This document shows, piece after piece, positions 57,780-64,000 of a stretch of DNA of 64,000 nt (its first letter is position 1; each line of letters opens with the position of its first letter). The notes under the pieces are model-generated. The model did no database searches. It saw only the letters and a program-made list of their open reading frames with translations, and was not told where the DNA came from. This DNA comes from Hippophae tibetana (lineage: Eukaryota > Streptophyta > Magnoliopsida > Rosales > Elaeagnaceae): NCBI GenBank assembly GCA_037013495.1, contig CM072807.1, positions 6,431,001 to 6,495,000 on the forward strand, given 5' to 3'. The translations under genes and the position numbers were made by a program.

Positions 57780-60177
57780 TGGGTACACATCAAAGCTTCC
57801 AATGTATTTTTATTAAGTCTATTACGTTGTTTGCTCACTATTCTACCACTTGTGCTAAATGCATATTCTAAAGCAATTATGTTAACGCGAATAGCCAAGA
57901 TATCTCTAGTTATGTCATGTATTAATGGACACTTATGTTTGTTGCACTTCCACTAAAACAATATATTAAATTTTTTATTTATAATTTTCATATCAGTTTC
58001 TTCTAAATAATAGTTCAACTCAGATCTCAAAGGTCAAGTTTTATTTTGCATTAATTTTCATTGTTTATACTCAATTATATCACTAGGATTCAGAATATTA
58101 GTATCTTTTGAACTTTGACACATATTAAAACGTGTTAAAAACTCTATTTATAGACTCTCTTCTTTTATAATTCGTTTATGTCGATATATATTTATCAAAT
58201 TACAACGCTTTCTTCTCACCTTTTCAATCTCAAAAATGACATTCTTTTCGTATATTCTTGAAAAATAGAATTCGAGATAATTCATCTTAAATATAGGATC
58301 CAAAACAACTCCTATAATCATAACAATATTAACTTCTTGCCAATACTTGTAGAATTTTACAAGAATGTTTTTAGTCATTCCCTTGATCAAATCATCCTCG
58401 TCATTAACTCAATGATATAATGCCAATTTTATGTCACAAATATGAGAAAACAACATGTTTTAAACGAGAAATCAATTTAGTGACCTTGTAAAATACCTCT
58501 AACTTATCACAAATATTACTTTTCATTTTCCGATCCAAGTCTTCAAGAATAGTATTATAATTCTTATCCAATTGTTTCAAACGAGAAAACACTTTCTTAT
58601 AAAACAATGCATCTTTACGCATTAAAAAAGTAGAATTCAAACGAGTTTGACAATCTAAGAGAAAAATTATTACAAGAAGACTTTATCTCTAGAGATACAA
58701 TTTAAAAAAAAACATTTCCTCCCTCTTTGTGTTGCTGTCCAATATGCAACACTATCTTTAACTTTAGCAATGCATTGAGAAATTACATTCAACCCATCTT
58801 TAACTACTAAGTTTAATATGTCAGCAACACAACGTATATGAAAAATATTTCCACTCAATACCATTGAAGTTCTATCTAATAAATCTAACAAATTAAGTAG
58901 CATTGAGCCATTAGTAGAATAATTATCTAAAGTTAGGATTGAAATCTTAGAATCAATGTTTCAATCCAAAAAATAATCCATCAATTCCTGACCAATAACC
59001 TCAACAGTGTGTAGAGTATGAGCATATATAAACCTACATAAAAGTTATATACAATTATTTAATATATTAAATCTCTAAAAAATATTTTATACGAATTGCA
59101 TAAATTTTAACAATAAACTTCTAAAATTTACTTTATTATTTTACTATGCAAATATCAATTGTCATCAATGAAATGACAAGTTACAACCATGAATCATTTG
59201 TTTTGATTTCCAAACTTCCATATATCACTCGTGACTGCAACACGACTTTTGTTGTTCTCCAACATATCCATTATTTTTTTCTCAACATCATATACCTTTA
59301 TAATGTCTCTCTTAATTATCGCACGAGAAATAGGCTTTCATATTGGTTGTAATGAATGTGAATACTTCCTAAAACCATGATAATTAACAATACTAGGAGG
59401 ATACTCATGTAGAATTATCATCTTTGCACATTTATCACGAGAAACTTGAGAATCAAAATTCCAATGTCTTAACTTAATTCTATCATTCTTTTTGTTAGGA
59501 TTTAACACTGATTGACCTATAACCCTTTCTTGATGGTTGAATGAACAACTTTTTGTATGTGCTTTCAAGTGAGATGTCTCATTCCTTGTATCATCTCCTA
59601 ACTTTTTTCCCACAATAATTACATATTGCCTTTCATATCCCATTAATTTTCTTCCTATCAAAATGAACCTATGCTTCAAACTTTAATTTAGTCTTTCCAT
59701 CTTCTTCTTTACTATATTCATGTGATGGTTGACTTTGTGTATTTTCAAGGAAGGATGTTGATGTAAGGAGAGGAGTATTTGAATGCTGATTAGCACTTGA
59801 AGTTCCACCACTTGTTACCTCTACATTAAATTCAATATCATTTCCTCATTGAGAGGATCGTGGTGAAAAATTCTGAAAAAATAACTTTCAAAGTTTAAAT
59901 TCATATATAAGTTCAATGTACATATGTTTTCTATTATCTCTCATTACCTTTTTCAACATATTCACTTGCCATAATGTTTGAAGCCTTTGTTTTCTTCACA
60001 AATCTCAAACTCTACAAGACATGATAAAAGGAAGTTAGGTTTAGCCATTGAATCATTGATAAGGAAGTTAGGTTCAGCCATTGAATCATTGACTATCTTC
60101 ATGGGTTGGCATCTATTCAAATTTGGCATCGATGGTTGTATTTTTGATGATTGAGATGATTGATGAGTCGTGTACAC
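57780..60177 (-). pseudogene. hAT transposase of the second element, broken
   Basis: Read on the - strand: an N-terminal region with a short internal duplication (60.0-60.18 kb); a BED-like finger (about 59.55-59.68 kb; its HLKAHTKSC end is clear, its first cysteines are lost); YHGFRKYSHSLQP (about 59.35 kb); the catalytic region with IRCVADILNLVVKDGL (about 58.8 kb); and the C-terminal dimerisation end EYAFSTSGRIVSKQRN then LEALMCTQD (57.78-57.9 kb). Many stops and shifts interrupt it. It belongs to the Tam3/Ac-like plant hATs with the FSTSGRIVS signature and differs from the hAT at 16.2-20.3 kb. Confidence 0.87.
60032..60094 (-). repeat. ~31-bp tandem duplication in the hAT N-terminus
   Basis: Two adjacent copies marked by AAGGAAGTTAGG and AGCCATTGAATCATTGA, one base different. 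It encodes the repeated peptide NDSMAxPNFL. Confidence 0.85.
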
Positions 60178-61842
60178 AGTTGAGTGAGATTTTTCTAAAA
60201 CTGCAAGAGTTAGTCATGCCTTATTGAGGGCTAACAACATAAAAATAAGGATTTTTGATAAGTTACAAATGACACATTGAAATATTGGTTTGAGGCCTAT
60301 GTATATAGAGCTAGTTAGTTTTAAGGTTAGTGTTTGTTTTTACTTTTCATGTGATCCAAGTCTTGTAAACTTTTCTATTCTTGTGGTTTGAGTGCTATCA
60401 TTATGTAATGTAAGGTGACTTCTCTAGATAGTCAGAAGTAAGGAGGCTGTATGTATGATTGTATGCTTTTCTTGGTGATGTACTAGTTGTAAAAGAATGA
60501 GATTATCACTATTGTTGTATTAATTTAATCTTCAATAGTAGATTGGAACTATTTTTTATTTTTGGGGAAGTAAGGTCTATATTCTCTAGATGCTAAACCA
60601 CTTAAAAACAAGTGAATGATAATTGTTTATTTTCTTGTTTGTTTTGGCTTTATATAATCATCGAATATGGTAGTTGTTATTGAGTGAAGGAAGAATTGTT
60701 GATTTCCTAACAAAAGCATATACTTGTAGACACATTTTGCACAAATTCATAACATTTATATTATAGATCTTCAAGAATTCACATTCAATCCTAACATAGA
60801 AACCTATCATTGAATGCTTAAATTACATTCATCAATGTCTCATGGGATGATGATGGGCAAAAATGGAAGATCTTTTATGGAAGTATCGTCAATTGTAAAA
60901 GTGCTTCCAATGGTAAACAGACCAGACCTATCATATTTTGTTAATTTATTTTTTGAACTTTTCAGCTAGAACTTAAAATAGGAAATAAATAGTTATAACT
61001 TTAAAGCTAAAAGAACCAACTTTATCAAAAATTAGCCCAATACCTATACACAAAGTGACAAAACATAGTAGCCACTTTTGAAGCATAGAACAGAGTAAGT
61101 TTGGAGATCTGAATCATCTTATTCATATAAGGAGACATCAAACAAGGAAACACTTTATGTATCTATAATCTACCTGATAAGATCAAGAAGAAGAAGAAGC
61201 TAATAAGGACTAACTATGTGAAGAGTTGAGAGCACGAGAGAGTTAAAAGCGACCGAGGGTTGAGAACGACCTAATGTAGAGGGTTGAGAGCTGAGATCGG
61301 TAGGGTAAACAGTAGAGAGACTAGAGAGGCAAGCCAAGAGCTACGAAAGTGAAACTAGAAACTAAATATATAAATTAATTAAATAAACATAATTAATTTT
61401 GGGTACGGACGGGTACGATTTTTAGTATAATCGTATTCGTCGCTTCACGTTTGATTTTTATCCAAAATTATATTCATTTTAAAATTTATTAAGTAAAAAC
61501 TGAATTATCCTTTCGAATAACCACCGATAACCAAAGCTTAGATTTTTTTGGTCATTCTTAATTGTGATAGGGTATAAGCGAGACGGGCAAGTAAACCCTT
61601 GGGTAATTTGGTTATTTAGGAACACTAGGTAGGGTAATTCCGTAAATGAATATTAAACGCATCAATCGTCTCTTTTACTACGATTTTCCGTTGCTTGAAA
61701 ATTACAAAAAGATAAGGCTTTTCAGGAGTGTCACTATTCATTGCCTCTGTCTCCGAATTTGGGTTGCCGATGAAGGATGAATTCAACACGACTTTAAAAT
61801 TTCTTATTTGTTCTTTCACGGCTGTGACTGATTAAATTTCAG

Positions 61843-62098
61843 GTATGTGGCTCTATGCTTGTGTTTTTTTACTCAACGAAGAAAAGCATTTTCTTTATTT
61901 CTATCTTCCTTTCGTTTCTGCATTAGTGAGGTATACCAAAAAAAAACAATAATTTTCTGGAAAAAAAATATTAGTTTCCTCTTTATCCTTCATGCTTCTT
62001 CGATTTACGTTGAGGTTCCAACTTCCAGAGTTGAATTTGCTTCGAGTATGTTTGTACTTATTCTAAATTTTGGTTAATTTGATTTTATTCATGTCCAG
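61843..62098 (+). other. Probable 5' UTR intron of MTERF6
   Basis: A donor (TTTCAG followed by GTATGTGG at 61843) and an acceptor (ATGTCCAG ending at 62098) bracket 256 bp of T-rich sequence ahead of the MTERF6 start codon at 62112. The leader exon would lie at about 61.7-61.84 kb. Inferred from splice signals only. Confidence 0.5.
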
Positions 62099-62111
62099 TT
62101 AGTGGTGAGTT

Positions 62112-63485
62112 ATGGAAAGCAGCAATACTCAAAATGGTATCATGTGGTTCTTCAGGGATAAAGGTTTTGATGATAAGAGTATAAATGAAATTTTCAAAAA
62201 ATGCGATCGTCTCAAGGATGTACATATGGAAAGGGCATCTGAAAATTGGGATTACTTGAAAAGTATTGGCATTCAGGAAAGGAAGTTGCCTTCTGTTGTT
62301 TCAAAGTGCCCCAAGATTCTCACTTTGGGTCTTCTTGAGAGGCTGGTTCGGTAGAAAGTCATGACCTAACTCCCTCCAAAAGAGTCTGTAGAAAGTCATG
62401 ACCTAACTCCCTCCAAAAGAGCTCTCAAAGAGGAAGTATTGTCATAACCTTATAACCAGCACTAGGCTGGCATCCCTGGTCGATGTGGGACTCAACACTC
62501 CCCCTCACATCGGACGGGGACACCGCAAAGACCGATTCCACTCGGGCGGGGACACCGCAAAGACCGGGGAACTGTGCCAGAGGAGCCAGAGGGGACTCAT
62601 CGCACCAGGGACCTGCTTTGATACCATGTAGAAAGTCATGATCTAACTCCCTCCAAAAGAGTTCTCAAAGAGGAAGGATTGCCATAACCTTATAACCAAC
62701 ACTAGGCTGGCATCCCTGGTCGATGTGGGACTCAACAGGTTCCAGCAATTGAATGCCTCACAACCCTTAGCACTAAACCCGGTGAAGTTGCTTCTGCCAT
62801 TTCCAAATTCCCTTACATACTGTTTCATAGTGTGGAAGAGAAGCTTTGTCCACTATTGGGTTTCTTTCAGGCGTTGGGTGTTCCTGAAAAACAACTTGGC
62901 AAGATGATTTTGCTCAACCCGAGGCTCATAAGCTACAGCATTGAGACAAAGTTAACCAAAATTGTGCAATTTCTTGCTAGTTTTGGCCTTGCCAAAGATG
63001 GAATGATTGGAAAAGTTCTTGTAAAAAACCCTTTTATGATGGGTTATAGTGTCGATAAAAGATTGCATCCTACTGCCGAGTTTCTGAAGTCATTAGGTCT
63101 AACTGAAATAGGTCTTCAGACTGTGGCAGTGAACTTCCCTGAAGTATTGTGTAGAGATGTAGAGAAGGTTTTGAGACCCAATTATGATTTTCTTCAAAGA
63201 TGTGGATTTGCAGATAGACAAATAACAACTTTGGTGACTGGTTATCCTCCTATTCTGTTCAAGAGTATCCAGAACTCTTTAGAACCTAGAATCAGGTTCT
63301 TGGTAGAGATTATGGGAAGACAGATTGATGAAGTTGCAGATTTTCCTGACTTCTTCCTGTATGGTTTGAAGAAAAGATTGGAGTTGCGGCACAAAGTTTT
63401 GAAACAGAGGAAGCTGGACTATAGTTTGAGTGAAATGTTGGACTGTAATAAAAAGAAATTTCAAGTGAAATTTGACTTGGTTTGA
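62112..63485 (+). CDS. MTERF6: Mitochondrial transcription termination factor-like protein MTERF6, interrupted by a TRIM
   Basis: Nucleic-acid-binding helical-repeat protein of chloroplasts and mitochondria; Arabidopsis MTERF6 (PDE191, AT4G38160) acts in plastid transcription termination and tRNA-Ile maturation. The first part (62112-62348) reads GIMWFFRDKGFDD, ASENWDYLKSIGIQERKLP and KCPKILTLGLLERLV. The second (62739-63485) begins VPAIECL and contains SVEEKLCPLLGFFQALGVPE, MILLNPRLISYSIETKLT, VLVKNPFMMGYSVDKRL, VTGYPPILFKS and EMLDCNKKKF. Together they cover essentially the full family length (about 326 against 333 residues) in the same frame, with no damage other than the inserted TRIM at 62350-62737. 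The insertion plus one target duplication is 393 bp and carries stops, so unless it is spliced out the protein ends soon after residue 79. GT and AG dinucleotides exist at both edges. Confidence 0.9.
62350..62737 (-). mobile_element. TRIM element inside MTERF6 coding sequence, TSD GGTTC
   Basis: Two LTRs (62350-62497 and 62637-62737) marked by AGAAAGTCATGA, AACTCCCTCCAAAAGAG, ACTAGGCTGGCATCCCTGGT and the TRIM hallmark CGATGTGGGACTCAACA, with a GC-rich internal segment of about 140 bp. The segment before the right LTR reads ACCTGCTTTGATACCA, which is the tRNA-Met primer-binding site on the - strand. The left LTR is longer because it holds a ~37-bp internal duplication. The target duplication GGTTC is perfect (62345-62349 and 62738-62742). 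Apart from that duplication the LTRs are about 95% alike, so it is fairly recent. It is a third family, distinct from the TRIMs at 11.4 and 32.8 kb. Confidence 0.88.
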
Positions 63486-64000
63486 AGAAAATTCAGAAGT
63501 TGCTAAGGTCCTTTTTTGCACCTTTTCTTTCATTTTCTAGTATTGAATGAATGTCCTTCCATCTGTAGTGAACTCAAATTGTATACAATTTCAAGTGGAG
63601 TAAGGGTTTAGGGTTTATTATTAGGGCATAAACGGATTTCTAATCATGGTTTCACGTGTAAGAATTCAAATTTATAAGTTAATGCAAATTATATAGTTAA
63701 TGCTGAACTTTCAGAAAACTATTTGTACATCTTATAGTGCTATATGATACAACATGCAACAAATGAGTATCTATTAAAAATGACCCATCTCAATTCCATG
63801 GAGCAAAATGACTCCAAAGCTGGTAGCTGAGTATATTATATTACAATAGACGAGCAAGCTGACCAATTGCAGGATGTGAATGTTCGATTCTATGATATAA
63901 GATACAAAGTTTTTTCAAGTTGAAGAAGATGCAGACATGTTTGAATATGTAGTGTCGATGGAGCTAAAGGCTGCTGTACCCAACAAGGGCCAAGTAAAGA
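63486..64000 (+). other. MTERF6 3' flank
   Basis: About 515 bp after the MTERF6 stop, with 3' UTR at the start and AT-rich spacer after it. The last ~80 bp are less AT-rich, but no frame is recognisable. Confidence 0.5.

Larger units (their letters stand above)
57098..61560 (-). mobile_element. Second hAT transposon relic, between PPR and MTERF6
   Basis: About 4.5 kb. The left end is TAGGGATGGG and the right end, read inward, is TAAGAATGAC. The flanking 8-mers GTTGTTAT (57090-57097) and ATTGTGAT (61561-61568) agree at 6 of 8 positions and are a plausible old target duplication. The interior encodes a broken BED-type hAT transposase on the - strand. A purine-rich block at about 61.2-61.35 kb would be its leader. 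It splits the upstream region of two divergent genes. Confidence 0.8.

Noticed and set aside
61625-61819. A 64-residue - strand open frame upstream of MTERF6
   Set aside because: It lies antisense to the probable MTERF6 leader exon, with no domain or start context.

Overview
This is nuclear DNA of a flowering plant, most likely a eudicot. It is AT-rich, its host genes have GT-AG introns, and its gene set is plant-specific (phototropin 2, an AP-1 sigma adaptin, a plant basic secretory protein, a RING-H2 protein, a PPR protein and MTERF6). I cannot name the species. About half of the window is mobile-element fossil: five Ty1/copia elements, three miniature LTR elements (TRIMs), one endogenous pararetrovirus, two hAT transposons and one Mutator-like element.

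Layout. 1-10.9 kb: the 3' half of PHOT2 on the + strand. Its intron before the first visible kinase exon holds the 3' part of a copia element, and its next intron is swollen by a whole antisense copia element (3311-8148). 11.4-11.9 kb: a TRIM in a three-LTR form. 12.1-14.5 kb: the AP-1 sigma gene on the - strand, with all seven exons resolved; it converges on PHOT2. 14.6-16.2 kb: AT-rich DNA with short tandem repeats. 16.2-20.3 kb: a hAT transposon with an 8-bp target duplication. 21.0-26.5 kb: a near-complete young copia element with a GC-rich minisatellite leader. 26.8-27.5 kb: a basic secretory protein gene with a degraded metal-binding motif and a shifted C-terminus. 27.5-31.2 kb: AT-rich DNA with no gene seen. 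31.3-31.7 kb: a small RING-H2 protein gene. 32.8-33.4 kb: a second three-LTR TRIM of another family.

34.4-39.9 kb: an older copia element. 40.3-46.1 kb: a ribosomal protein eL30 pseudogene split by a fairly recent copia element. 47.4-52.3 kb: a heavily decayed caulimovirid (endogenous pararetrovirus). 52.3-54.7 kb: a Mutator-like transposase relic. 56.0-57.0 kb: a mitochondrial-type PPR gene (- strand). 57.1-61.6 kb: a second hAT relic. 61.7-63.5 kb: an MTERF6 homologue (+ strand) whose coding sequence is interrupted by a third TRIM.

How it fits together. The unique genes are ordinary housekeeping or light-signalling genes, and the interest lies in how elements have landed in and around them. 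Two copia elements sit in consecutive PHOT2 introns while every visible kinase exon stays open. A hAT sits between a head-to-head pair (PPR and MTERF6) and must have split their shared upstream region. A TRIM sits inside MTERF6 coding sequence with GT and AG available at its edges. Two unrelated TRIMs both show an LTR-internal-LTR-internal-LTR structure with perfect outer target duplications. I found no wholly new biological system; the most notable items are the TRIM/MTERF6 insertion, the tandem TRIMs and the split eL30 fossil.
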